64,000 bases of DNA from Streptomyces muensis (lineage in GTDB: Bacteria > Actinomycetota > Actinomycetes > Streptomycetales > Streptomycetaceae), in NCBI RefSeq assembly GCF_021474425.1, contig NZ_JAKEIP010000019.1:1-64000 (forward strand). The letters are read 5' to 3'. The notes under the pieces were generated by a model. That model saw only the letters and a program-made list of their open reading frames with translations. It did no database searches and was not told the DNA's origin. Made by a program: the position numbers and the translations under genes. This document shows, one piece after another, positions 46,649-55,080 of this stretch (its first letter is position 1; every line of letters begins with the position of its first letter).

Positions 46649-47857
46649 ATGGAGTTCCGGCAGTCGAGCAAGCTGAGCGAGGTCTGTTACGAGATCCGCG
46701 GCCCGGTGATCGAGCACGCGAACGCGCTGGAGGAGGCGGGTCACAGCGTGCTGCGCCTGAACACCGGCAACCCCGCGCTCTTCGGCTTCGAGGCGCCGGA
46801 GGAGATCCTCCAGGACATGATCCGGATGCTCCCCCAGGCGCACGGCTACACCGACTCCCGCGGCATCCTCTCCGCCCGCCGGGCCGTCGCCCAGCGTTAC
46901 CAGACGCTCGGCCTGGAGGTGGGCGTCGACGACGTCTTCCTCGGCAACGGCGTGTCCGAGCTGGTCTCCATGGCCGTACAGGCCCTGGTCGAGGACGGCG
47001 ACGAGATCCTCATCCCCGCCCCGGACTTCCCCCTGTGGACCGCGGTGACGACCCTCGCCGGCGGCAAGGCGGTCCACTACCTCTGCGACGAGCAGGCCGA
47101 CTGGTACCCGGACCTCGACGACATGGCGTCGAAGATCACGGACCGTACCCGGGCCGTGGTCATCATCAACCCGAACAACCCGACCGGCGCGGTCTACCCC
47201 AAGGAGGTCCTGGAGGGCATCCTCGACCTCGCCCGCCGGCACGGCCTGATGGTCTTCGCCGACGAGATCTACGACCAGATCCTCTACGACGACGCCGTGC
47301 ACCACTCGGTCGCGACCCTCGCCCCCGACCTGGTCGTCCTCACCTTCTGCGGCCTGTCGAAGACCTACCGCGTGGCGGGTTTCCGCTCCGGCTGGCTGGT
47401 CGTCACCGGTCCGAAGCAGCATGCGAAGGACTATCTGGAGGGCCTGACGATGCTGGCCTCCATGCGGCTGTGCGCCAACGCGCCCGCGCAGTACGCCATC
47501 CAGGCCGCGCTCGGCGGCCGTCAGTCGATCCGGGAACTGACGACCCCCGGCGGCCGCCTGTACGAACAGCGCAACGTGGCGTGGGAGAAGCTCAACGAGA
47601 TCCCCGGGGTGTCGTGTGTGAAGCCCAAGGGCTCGCTGTACGCGTTCCCGCGCCTCGACCCCAAGGTGTACAAGATCCACGACGACGAGAAGTTCGTGCT
47701 GGACCTGCTGCTGCGGGAGAAGATCCAGGTCGTCCAGGGCACCGGCTTCAACTGGCCGACACCCGACCACTTCCGGATCCTGACCCTGCCGTACGCGGAC
47801 GACCTGGAGGCGGCGATCGGGCGGATCGGGCGGTTCCTGAGCGGGTATCGGCAGTAG
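46649..47857 (+). CDS. class I/II aminotransferase, alanine aminotransferase-like
   Basis: The protein has 402 residues. PLP-enzyme fold motifs are LNTGNPALFGF, IINPNNPTGAVY, FADEIYDQILYDD, and the Schiff-base lysine Lys238 in CGLSKTYRVAGFRSGW, with the phosphate-binding Arg close behind. The sequence style (SSKLSEVCYEIRGPV near the N-terminus) matches the AlaA/AlaC glutamate-pyruvate transaminases. It is divergent from an HxlR-type regulator with twin operators in its promoter, suggesting ligand-controlled expression rather than housekeeping use. Confidence 0.93.
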   Translation: MEFRQSSKLSEVCYEIRGPVIEHANALEEAGHSVLRLNTGNPALFGFEAPEEILQDMIRMLPQAHGYTDSRGILSARRAVAQRYQTLGLEVGVDDVFLGNGVSELVSMAVQALVEDGDEILIPAPDFPLWTAVTTLAGGKAVHYLCDEQADWYPDLDDMASKITDRTRAVVIINPNNPTGAVYPKEVLEGILDLARRHGLMVFADEIYDQILYDDAVHHSVATLAPDLVVLTFCGLSKTYRVAGFRSGWLVVTGPKQHAKDYLEGLTMLASMRLCANAPAQYAIQAALGGRQSIRELTTPGGRLYEQRNVAWEKLNEIPGVSCVKPKGSLYAFPRLDPKVYKIHDDEKFVLDLLLREKIQVVQGTGFNWPTPDHFRILTLPYADDLEAAIGRIGRFLSGYRQ

Positions 47858-47973
47858 CCGCCGGGGCGCTTGAGGCGGGTTTGTCGACGTTCGCTGATTC
47901 GCGATCAGAGAGAGCGGGGATGCCATAGAGTGCGGCCACTGATCTCTGGGGTCAGGGATGGGGGAACCGGCAG

Positions 47974-50331
47974 GTGTTCTTGTCGCTTCGGAGTGAAGCC
48001 GGTCGAGGTGGATCCGGTCGAGGTGGTTCCGGCCCGCCACCGCACTTACGCGCCCGAATCGGGCTGCTGGTCCTGCTCGTTCTCGTCGCGGGCACCCCGT
48101 GGGCACAGGAACCGGTCTGGGACTTCTACATCGAGAAGTTCTACCTGGAGGATTCCGGGGACGAGACGCTGCGCAGGCTCCTCGACGCGGCGTTCGTGCC
48201 CGGCTGGCAGTACTCCACCGGCGACTACGGCAGCGTGACCTTCGTGGTCATCGACGACGTCTGTGTCGCGGTGCTGCTCGCCGGGCTCGCTGTCCTCGCC
48301 TGGCGCCTCCTCCGCCACCGGGCGGGTCTGCTCCGCTACCTCGTGGCAGGAGTGCTGGCGGCCGAAGTCGCGTCCCTGGTGCGGTTCGGCCTGCTCGAGA
48401 CGTTCCTCTCCGACGAGGAGCTCGCACCGGCCGGCACCCTGCTGAAGAACCTCACGCTCTCGGCCCTCGTCTTCGGCCTGGCGGTCGGCGTGCTGCTCGC
48501 GCTGCTGACCGTCGGCCTGCCCCGCGCACGCGCCCCGAGGTCCGTCCCCGCCCAGAGGACGTCACCTGCCAGGAGGAGAAAGGGAGGGCTCGGCATGACG
48601 ACGCCACAGGTCCGCATGCCGGTCGGGAGCGCACCGGGTGACGTCACCCGGTATCTGTGCGCCGCGGCCTACGTGGACGAACGCTTCGCCGACCGGGTGG
48701 TGGAGGAGGTTCTGGCCGACGAGGCCAGTGCCGTGGCCCCCTCACCCGATGTCGACCTGGTGGCGGTGGCACGCCACTGCCTGACGGCACAGGAACTGCG
48801 CCATCACCGCGATCTGCGCCTGGCGGCGGCGTTCGCCGTCGTGGCCGTACTCGCACCGATGTGGCTGCTGTACGTCGCACTGCTGCTGTCGATCACCCGG
48901 CGTCCCGGCGGCCGGCCGAGCCTGGCCACCCGCGGCCACCACCATCCCGACAGCAAGGCGCTGGTGGGCATGGCCGTCGGGGCCGGGGTGGTGGCACTGC
49001 TCGCCTTCTACTTCGCCTTCCTCGTCTCGGCACTGCCCGTGTCCGGCTTCGCCGGCTGGCTGTTCGGGGCGTATCTGGGCGGGGTGCCCGCCGTACTGGC
49101 GTCGATCGGGGCGGTGGTGTTCGCACATATGACGGTCGTGGACCACGACCGGGACGTCGACCAGTTGCTGCGCACCACCATGACCCGCGACACGTTCGCC
49201 CTGCAGCCCCGGCCCACCGTCCCCCGGCGACGGTGGATGGCCGAGCGGCTCGCCGCCGTCCGGGAGGCCCAGGTCGGCAACGTCACGGTGTACAGCGGCT
49301 ACACCCCGTTCGTCGGCTACTCGAAGACCAGCTCCAAGTGGTCGCTCGCGGTGCCGCTGCTGCCCGCCGACGAACGGGCCGGCACGAGCGCGCGCCCCGC
49401 CGAGCCGGAGCCCTTCACGGTCGTCGAACTCGTCGACCACGTCCGCGCACGGCTGCACGCGGTCGCCGAACGGGGTGGCGGCGACGCCGACGGGGCGGTG
49501 GAGTCCGGCGAGGACGCGCTCGGCTCGCTCGTCATCGAGGACCGCGTCTTCGCGAGCGGCACGACGATCGGTGACGACGAACGGTTCATCGAGGCGGAGC
49601 GCAGCATCGCCCCGACCGTCAAGCTGTCCTCCGCAGAGGTCGAGCAGATCATGCTGCGTCCGACCGGGACGGTCCGCCACTACCTGGCGGTGCATGTCCC
49701 GATGTGGGGCGGGGACGTGGTGCCGAGCGCGTTCCTGCACTTCTCGACCACGGGCAGAACGCTGCACCTGCACTGCGACAACCACGTCCTCGGCCCGGTG
49801 GCCGCCGCCTACCACGTCGTGGACCGCCTGCGCGGCCCGCTCCGCGCCGACGCCAGGCGAGGCCTGCTGATGGACTCCCTCGCCCGCACCGGCGGCGCGT
49901 TCTTCGCCGCGCCGCTGCGGGCGCTGCACCACGCCCGCTTCGAGACCCGGCACACCAGGCGGATGGTGGACGAGCTGAGGGCCATGGAGCAGGACCCGGT
50001 GTTCGACTACGGCGCCCGGGTGAGCATCCGGGAGATGGCGCTGAGCCCCGACTACCACAACTACTTCCAGGTCGTGGACGCCGGCCGGATCATCTCCCTC
50101 GTGGAACGCCATACCCTCGCCGCCATCCGGGAGTTCCTCGACGCGCGCGGCTACGACATCACCGACTTCCGCACCCAGCAGCAGACGATCCTCAACCAGG
50201 GCGTCATCCAGCAGGGCGGGATGAGCGTCATCGGCAACCAGGCGATCGGCGCCGGAGCGACCGCCAACCAGAACATCCCGCGGCAGTCCGGCGCCTCCGC
50301 CCTCAGCGCGTCCGGCGGCTCCGACAAGTAG
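47974..50331 (+). CDS. large multi-pass membrane protein with a C-terminal GNQA motif
   Basis: One open frame of 785 residues runs from a GTG at 47974. The N-terminal 200 residues carry four hydrophobic helices (about 29-45, 90-110, 118-140, 155-180). An internal ATG at 48595 (MTTPQVRMPVG) has strong purine-rich AGGAGGAG and GGGAGGG upstream and may be the main start of a 578-residue protein with its own helices (about 285-310 and 330-385). A large soluble part without recognised catalytic motifs follows. The C-terminus ends in NQGVIQQGGMSVIGNQAIG, then AGATANQN. That segment aligns without gaps to the N-terminus of the next protein. The function is unknown. Confidence 0.7.
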   Translation: MFLSLRSEAGRGGSGRGGSGPPPHLRARIGLLVLLVLVAGTPWAQEPVWDFYIEKFYLEDSGDETLRRLLDAAFVPGWQYSTGDYGSVTFVVIDDVCVAVLLAGLAVLAWRLLRHRAGLLRYLVAGVLAAEVASLVRFGLLETFLSDEELAPAGTLLKNLTLSALVFGLAVGVLLALLTVGLPRARAPRSVPAQRTSPARRRKGGLGMTTPQVRMPVGSAPGDVTRYLCAAAYVDERFADRVVEEVLADEASAVAPSPDVDLVAVARHCLTAQELRHHRDLRLAAAFAVVAVLAPMWLLYVALLLSITRRPGGRPSLATRGHHHPDSKALVGMAVGAGVVALLAFYFAFLVSALPVSGFAGWLFGAYLGGVPAVLASIGAVVFAHMTVVDHDRDVDQLLRTTMTRDTFALQPRPTVPRRRWMAERLAAVREAQVGNVTVYSGYTPFVGYSKTSSKWSLAVPLLPADERAGTSARPAEPEPFTVVELVDHVRARLHAVAERGGGDADGAVESGEDALGSLVIEDRVFASGTTIGDDERFIEAERSIAPTVKLSSAEVEQIMLRPTGTVRHYLAVHVPMWGGDVVPSAFLHFSTTGRTLHLHCDNHVLGPVAAAYHVVDRLRGPLRADARRGLLMDSLARTGGAFFAAPLRALHHARFETRHTRRMVDELRAMEQDPVFDYGARVSIREMALSPDYHNYFQVVDAGRIISLVERHTLAAIREFLDARGYDITDFRTQQQTILNQGVIQQGGMSVIGNQAIGAGATANQNIPRQSGASALSASGGSDK

Positions 50332-50341
50332 AGGACTTCTC

Positions 50342-50743
50342 ATGCGAAACGACGACGGGCACCAGGACCCTCCCGTCAACAAGGGCGTCATGATCAGCGG
50401 CGGCACCCACTACGTGGGCAACCAGGCCGTGGGCGACGGCGCCCAGGCGTTCTCCGGCGCGGTCTCCTTCCAGACGCAGGACCCCGAGCAGGCCGCGCGC
50501 ACCGCGCAGCTGCTGACCGTCGTCGAGCAGTTGCTGGAGGAACACCGCGCCGCGCTCGCCGACCCCGACGCCACCAGCAGGGAACTGCGCCGGCTGCGCG
50601 AGGAGCTCGAGGAGGAGGAGCCGCAGCCGACCGTGCTGCGGCGCGCCCTCGACCGGCTGAACGAGTTCGTCCAGCCGGTGGCCCCGCTCGTCACCGCGGT
50701 CGGCCAGCTCGCACAGTCGGTGCAGGGCCTGCCGGGGATCTGA
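50342..50743 (+). CDS. small helical protein with an N-terminal GNQA motif
   Basis: The protein has 133 residues and starts 11 bases after the preceding gene. Residues about 13-36 (NKGVMISGGTHYVGNQAVGD) match the end of the upstream protein: N-x-G-V-x3-GG-x3-[IV]-GNQA-[IV]-G-x-GA. The rest is amphipathic helix: AARTAQLLTVVEQLLEEHRA, then a Glu-rich turn, then RRALDRLNEFVQPVAPLVTA. Actinobacterial proteins with short Gly/Asn/Gln-rich lead segments and helical bundles occur in effector-associated signalling systems. That link is a guess. The helical pattern also loosely resembles the DUF5955-like protein at 21336. Confidence 0.75.
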   Translation: MRNDDGHQDPPVNKGVMISGGTHYVGNQAVGDGAQAFSGAVSFQTQDPEQAARTAQLLTVVEQLLEEHRAALADPDATSRELRRLREELEEEEPQPTVLRRALDRLNEFVQPVAPLVTAVGQLAQSVQGLPGI

Positions 50744-50868
50744 ACCGGGCGCGACGTCCGGCGCCGACCGTCCCGGAGGCCCGGCGACCGCCGTCCGGCC
50801 CAGTCCGTCCTGCGGCCCTCGGCGGCACTGTGACACGGTGCTGGGAGGCGAGCGGGAAGGGCGCGCAC

Positions 50869-51468
50869 GTGGGTGATCTCTTTCTCGTCCGGCACGGGGA
50901 GACCGAGTGGTCGCGGTCCGGCCGGCACACGGGCTCGACGGACGTGCCGCTCACCGAGCACGGCCGGGAGGAGGCTCGGCGGCTGGTCCCGCTGATCCGT
51001 TCGCACCGGATCGGGGCCGCCTTCGTCAGCCCCCTGCAGCGGGCGCGGGAGACGGCGGAACTGATCGGGCTGCACGACGTACGCGTCGACGTCGATCTGC
51101 GGGAGTGGGACTACGGCGGGTACGAGGGGATCACGACCGTCGAGATCCAGCGGGAGCGGCCGGGGTGGTTCCTGTTCACGGACGGGGTCGCGCCCGGGCC
51201 GCCCGACCGTCCCGGGGAGAGCCCCGAGCAGGTCGGCCGTCGCGCCGACCGGATGCTCGGCAAGGTGGACGCGGCGCTGGCCCAGACCGAGGGGGCCGTG
51301 GTGCTCGTGGCGCACGGGCACGTCCTGCGGGTGCTCACGGCCCGGCGGCTGGGGCTGCCGGCGGCGGACGGGGCGCTGTTCCAGCTGGCGACGGGGGCGG
51401 TGTGCCGGCTGGGCACGGAGCACGGGCGTCCGGTGATCGCCGGGTGGAATGTCAGACCCGGGTCGTAG
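50869..51468 (+). CDS. histidine phosphatase (phosphoglycerate mutase-like)
   Basis: The protein has 199 residues from a GTG at 50869, eight bases after GGGAAGG. An earlier GTG at 50830 is less likely. The RHG motif LFLVRHGETEWSRSGRHTG gives the phosphoacceptor His. FVSPLQRARETAELIG, LREWDYGGYEGIT and a second His in LVAHGHVLRVLTARRL complete the active site. It belongs to the acid phosphatase/mutase branch, with unknown substrate. It is a stand-alone gene in a run of small plus-strand genes. Confidence 0.92.
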   Translation: MGDLFLVRHGETEWSRSGRHTGSTDVPLTEHGREEARRLVPLIRSHRIGAAFVSPLQRARETAELIGLHDVRVDVDLREWDYGGYEGITTVEIQRERPGWFLFTDGVAPGPPDRPGESPEQVGRRADRMLGKVDAALAQTEGAVVLVAHGHVLRVLTARRLGLPAADGALFQLATGAVCRLGTEHGRPVIAGWNVRPGS

Positions 51469-51563
51469 CCTTCCCTGCAGATGGGGTGGGTGTCTGTCCG
51501 GCAGGGGGCCGGTGCAGTCGGGGCCCACGCCCATGTCGACGCCCGCCTGGGGAGGAGCACGCC

Positions 51564-52193
51564 GTGACCCGACCGCCGACCGCCGCCCAGCGGCGTGTCA
51601 TCGACGCCGCCGACCCTGTCACGGGGCGGCTGAGGGGTACGGAGGCGCAGCTCGCGGCGCTGGTGAAGCGAGGGCTCGCCTTCCGGCATCCGCGGCCGCC
51701 GCACGATCACTTCCTGACGCCGGCCGGGCATCGGATACGGGAGGCGGAGCCGGCGGCGCCCGCGAAGGCCGAGGTTCCCGCGGCCGGCGGGGTGTTCGCC
51801 GCGCGGATCGGCGGCGAGGAGGACCCGCCGGGGGCCGGACCGGCCCGGGTCCGCGAGGTGCACAGCGCCTGGCAGGGGCTGCTGGAGCTGCGCCGGATGA
51901 CCAACACGGACGGGGCGACGGACCGGCCGTGCGCTTGGGAGCGTACGCATCTGGTGCAGGCCGCCGCGCTCGCCCTTGAGGCCGCCGGGCACCGTCCGGC
52001 CGGGCCGGAGGGCGAGGAGGGGTACCGGGTGCGGGCCACGCCTCAGCCGGAGGCGGTCGCCGTGCACGAGCCGGACGGCGCGCGGCTGCGGGCCTGCGCC
52101 GCCACACTGGAGGGGGCGGGGTGGCAGGTCGGCGAGCACACCGAACCTCGCACAAGAGCGCGATATCTGCTGGCTTCCCCGCGCCGAGCATGA
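51564..52193 (+). CDS. actinobacterial protein of unknown function
   Basis: The protein has 209 residues and a GTG start after GGAGGAG (51551-51557). VTRPPTAAQRRVIDAADPVT then LVKRGLAFRHPRPPHDHFLTPAGHRIRE resembles a winged-helix-like N-terminal half that recognises a conserved site (HTH style, about 1-60). The C-terminal half is acidic with HSAWQGLLELRRMTN and ends ARYLLASPRRA. It lacks metal or catalytic motifs. It looks like a Streptomyces-restricted family. DNA binding is speculative. Confidence 0.65.
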   Translation: MTRPPTAAQRRVIDAADPVTGRLRGTEAQLAALVKRGLAFRHPRPPHDHFLTPAGHRIREAEPAAPAKAEVPAAGGVFAARIGGEEDPPGAGPARVREVHSAWQGLLELRRMTNTDGATDRPCAWERTHLVQAAALALEAAGHRPAGPEGEEGYRVRATPQPEAVAVHEPDGARLRACAATLEGAGWQVGEHTEPRTRARYLLASPRRA

Positions 52194-52244
52194 CAAGCAT
52201 GCCAAGATCGGTGCACAGGGCATCGAAGGCGAGAAGGGGAAGCA

Positions 52245-52667
52245 GTGAGCGAGCCGTTTTCCGTCCGGGTCACCGTCCGCGGCTACGAGACGGATGTGCA
52301 GGGGCACCTCAACCAGAGCGTGTACATCAACTACGCGGAGCACGCCCGCTGGTCGTTGCTCCAGGCCGCGGGCATCAGCCAGGCCGGCCTGATAGGCAAG
52401 GGCGTCGGTCCCGTCGCGCTGGAGACGACGATCCGCTACAAGCGGGAGCTCCTCGCCGGTGACGAGGTCGATGTGACCTGTGCCTTCGAGTGGTCGGGCG
52501 GCAAGACGTTCCGCATCCGGCAGACCGTGCGCAAGACGGACGGCACGGTGGCGGCCGAACTCACGGCGGTCGGCGGCCTGTTGGACCTCAAGGAGCGCAG
52601 GATGGTCGCCGATCCGCAGGACTACTTCAAGGAACTGGCCACGGATCCAAGCCTGTTCGGGCTCTAG
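52245..52667 (+). CDS. acyl-CoA thioesterase-like hotdog-fold protein
   Basis: The protein has 140 residues and a GTG start after AAGGGGAAG. TDVQGHLNQSVYINYAEHARW is the active-site loop of the YbgC/4-hydroxybenzoyl-CoA thioesterase family: D-x2-GH-x-N-x3-Y, with the usual catalytic Asp. RYKRELLAGDEVDVTCAFEWSG is the second typical strand pair. It would hydrolyse an acyl-CoA or acyl-ACP in the cytoplasm. The substrate cannot be read. Confidence 0.9.
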   Translation: MSEPFSVRVTVRGYETDVQGHLNQSVYINYAEHARWSLLQAAGISQAGLIGKGVGPVALETTIRYKRELLAGDEVDVTCAFEWSGGKTFRIRQTVRKTDGTVAAELTAVGGLLDLKERRMVADPQDYFKELATDPSLFGL

Positions 52668-52784
52668 GCGGACCAACTCCCGTGCGGCGTCGGTGAACTG
52701 GCGATGACGGAGTACAACCATTCGCATACCCGGTGGGTCACACCATGTAGGAGCAACCACCTCCAATGGAGACCAGGGGGAAAT

Positions 52785-53234
52785 ATGCGATACGCGCGTT
52801 CTGTCCTGTCCGCTGCCGCGTTGGCGGCCCTGACGGTGGGCACCACGGCCGCCCTCACGGCGCCCGCCTCCGCCGCGCCCAACACCACCCCGCAGAAGGT
52901 CTGCGGGAGCAGCTACAAGACGGTGAACTCGGCGGCCGTCGGCTCGCTGGGCACCATCTACCTGACGTACAACGCGTCCAACGGCAAGAACTGCGTGGCG
53001 ACCATCCGCAACAACCCGGGCACCGCCGTGGACATGTCGGCGTGGATCTACGTGTCCGACACCGAGGAGTACGACGAGGACTACGGCCAGTACACGTCGT
53101 ACGCCGGACCGACCTACGTCTACGGCAAGGCGCACTGCGTGGACTGGGGCGGCCACATCAAGAACGTGTACGTGCAGGTGACGGGCTCCAACTGCGGTGC
53201 CCTGAAGGAGAACCGGGTGACCTTCACCCGGTGA
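52785..53234 (+). CDS. secreted spore-associated protein A-like protein
   Basis: The precursor has 149 residues and a signal peptide ending at about Ala30 (ASAAPN). The mature part, VCGSSYKTVNSAAVGSLGTI then GKNCVATIRNNPGTAVDMSA, YTSYAGPTYVYGKAHCVDWGG and IKNVYVQVTGSNCG, is very like SapA of S. coelicolor, a spore-coat-associated protein. Four cysteines would form two disulfides. There is a strong AGGGGGAA ribosome site. It is likely secreted during development and followed by a good terminator. Confidence 0.88.
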   Translation: MRYARSVLSAAALAALTVGTTAALTAPASAAPNTTPQKVCGSSYKTVNSAAVGSLGTIYLTYNASNGKNCVATIRNNPGTAVDMSAWIYVSDTEEYDEDYGQYTSYAGPTYVYGKAHCVDWGGHIKNVYVQVTGSNCGALKENRVTFTR

Positions 53235-53255
53235 CCCGACCACGGGGACGTCGCT

Positions 53256-53290
53256 CGCCCCGGCAGGACTCCCGGAGTTCTGCCGGGGCG
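53256..53290. terminator. terminator after the SapA-like gene
   Basis: CGCCCCGGCAG (53256-53266) pairs perfectly with CTGCCGGGGCG (53280-53290), and the inner bases extend the stem. It lies 22 bases past the sapA-like stop and just before the GMC remnant's end. Confidence 0.7.
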
Positions 53291-53303
53291 GGCGTGTGCG
53301 GGT

Positions 53304-53560
53304 TCACCCCGCCGACGTCCGCAGGAACGAGGCGGCCCTCTCTCCGATCATGATGGCGGGGGCGTTCGTGTTGCCGGTGACGAGGGTCGGCATGATCGAC
53401 GTGTCTGCCACACGGACGTTCTCCAGCCCGTGCACACGAAGTTCGTGGTCGACGACCTTGCCCATCATGCAGGTGCCCGACGGGTGGTAGAAGGAGAACG
53501 ACTGCGTGCGGATGAAATCGTCTCCAGGATCCCCTTCATCCAGACCTTCCACGAGCAGAG
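53304..53560 (-). pseudogene. C-terminal remnant of a GMC oxidoreductase
   Basis: About 80 residues remain. [21 protein letters not shown] then [20 protein letters not shown] and [15 protein letters not shown] are the C-terminal active-site and FAD-contact region of GMC (choline dehydrogenase-like) oxidoreductases, including the catalytic His in FYHPSGTC and Asn in TGNTNA. The normal 400 or more upstream residues, with the FAD-binding Rossmann domain, are gone. The frame runs into an unrelated enzyme on the opposite strand near 53560. It cannot be functional. Confidence 0.85.
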
Positions 53561-53563
53561 CGC

Positions 53564-55066
53564 AGCGTCCTCGTCGTCACGGGCGGCCCGCCGACCCATA
53601 TGCGCGGCCACGGACTGCTGCAGGAACTCGACCGCTACACGGCCAACGACTTCCCCAAGGTGGCCGAGGCCGTCAGCAAACGGCACTGGGTCGTCACCCG
53701 GGTCGAGGAGCTCCCCTTCGTCCTGCACCGCTGTTTCAACTCCATGCTGACCGGCCGCCCGGGCCCGGTGCACCTCGAAGTCCCCATGGACGTACAGGCC
53801 GAGGCCGCGGACGTGGACCTCCACGACCTGGAGCGCCGCATCCCGGTCGGCCGCCAGCATCCCGACCCGGAGGCCGTGGAACGCGCGGTCGACGTACTGC
53901 GCGCGGCCACCCGGCCGGTCATCGTGGTCGGCGGCGGCGCGATCACCTCCGACGCCTCCGACCAGGTCCTCGCGCTCGCCGAGAAGTGGCAGATCCCGGT
54001 CGTCACCACCTGGAACGGCAAGAGCGCCTTCCCCGAGGACCACGAGCTGTTCGCCGGCAGCGTCGGCCAGACCGGCACGATGACCGGCAACGCCATCGCC
54101 GGCTCCGCCGACGTCGTCATCTCCGTAGGCTGCCGCTTCACCGACTGGTCCGCCTCCAGCTACGCCAAGGGCGTCAGCTTCTCCATCCCGCCCGCGAAGC
54201 TCATCCACATCGACATCGACCCGCACGAGATCGGCAAGAACTACCCCGCGGAGGTCGGCATCGTCGCCGACGCGCAGCGGGCGGTGGCCGCGATCGTGGA
54301 CTCGCTGCCCGCCAAGGGCGTCGACCGCTCCGGGTACCTGGCCGAACTCGCCACGCTCAAGCGGGACTGGGAGGAGAAGCTGGCCGGCCGCCGCGACAGC
54401 GACCGCTTCCCGTTCACCTCCCAGCGCCCGCTGGGCGCCCTGCGCTCCGTCCTCCCGCGCGACGCGATCATCGTCGCCGGCTCGGGCAACACCCAGGGAG
54501 CGGTCAAGCAGACCTTCCCCGTCTACTCACCGCGCACCCACCTCACCTCCGGCGGCTTCTCCTCCATGGGCTGGGCCGTGCCGGCCGCCGTCGGCGCCAA
54601 GCTCGCCCGGCCGGAGAGCCCCGTGGTGTGCGTCCTCGGCGACGGCGACTTCCTCATGACCGCCCAGGAGATCGCCCTGAGCGTCACCGCCGACGCGCCG
54701 GTGGTCTTCGTCGTCCAGAACAACGCGGGCTACATGTCGATCCGCGGCGGCCAGCGCAAGCAGACCTCGCGGCACATCGGCACCGAGTTCTCCCACCCCG
54801 ACGGCTCGCCGTACAGCCCCGACTTCGCGGCCATGGGCCGGGCCTTCGGGCTTGAGTCGTGGAAGGTCAACGACGCCGCGTCCCTGGAGCCGACCCTGCG
54901 CAAGGCGGTCCAGTCGGGGGCGCCCGCCCTGGTCGAGGTACCCACGGACCGCGACGCGGCGGGTCCCTGGGTGCCCGGCTGGTGGGACTTCCCGGTCCCG
55001 GCGTACATCACCGACGAGCGCCAGGACGAGTACCACCGCACCCGGGCCACCGAGCAGCACCTCTGA
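53564..55066 (+). pseudogene. thiamine diphosphate enzyme lacking its N-terminal domain
   Basis: About 500 residues remain from [20 protein letters not shown] to a normal end. The central (FAD/NAD-like) domain, ISVGCRFTDWS, and the TPP site VLGDGDFLMTAQE...VVQNNAGYMSI (GDG...NN) are intact. It resembles acetolactate synthase/benzoylformate decarboxylase-type enzymes. Missing is roughly the first 90-100 residues of the PYR domain, including the catalytic Glu that activates the cofactor. An ATG at 53600 could start a shortened chain, but it would lack that Glu. It was originally head to head with the GMC gene. Confidence 0.8.
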
Positions 55067-55080
55067 GCCGAGAGGGTCTG

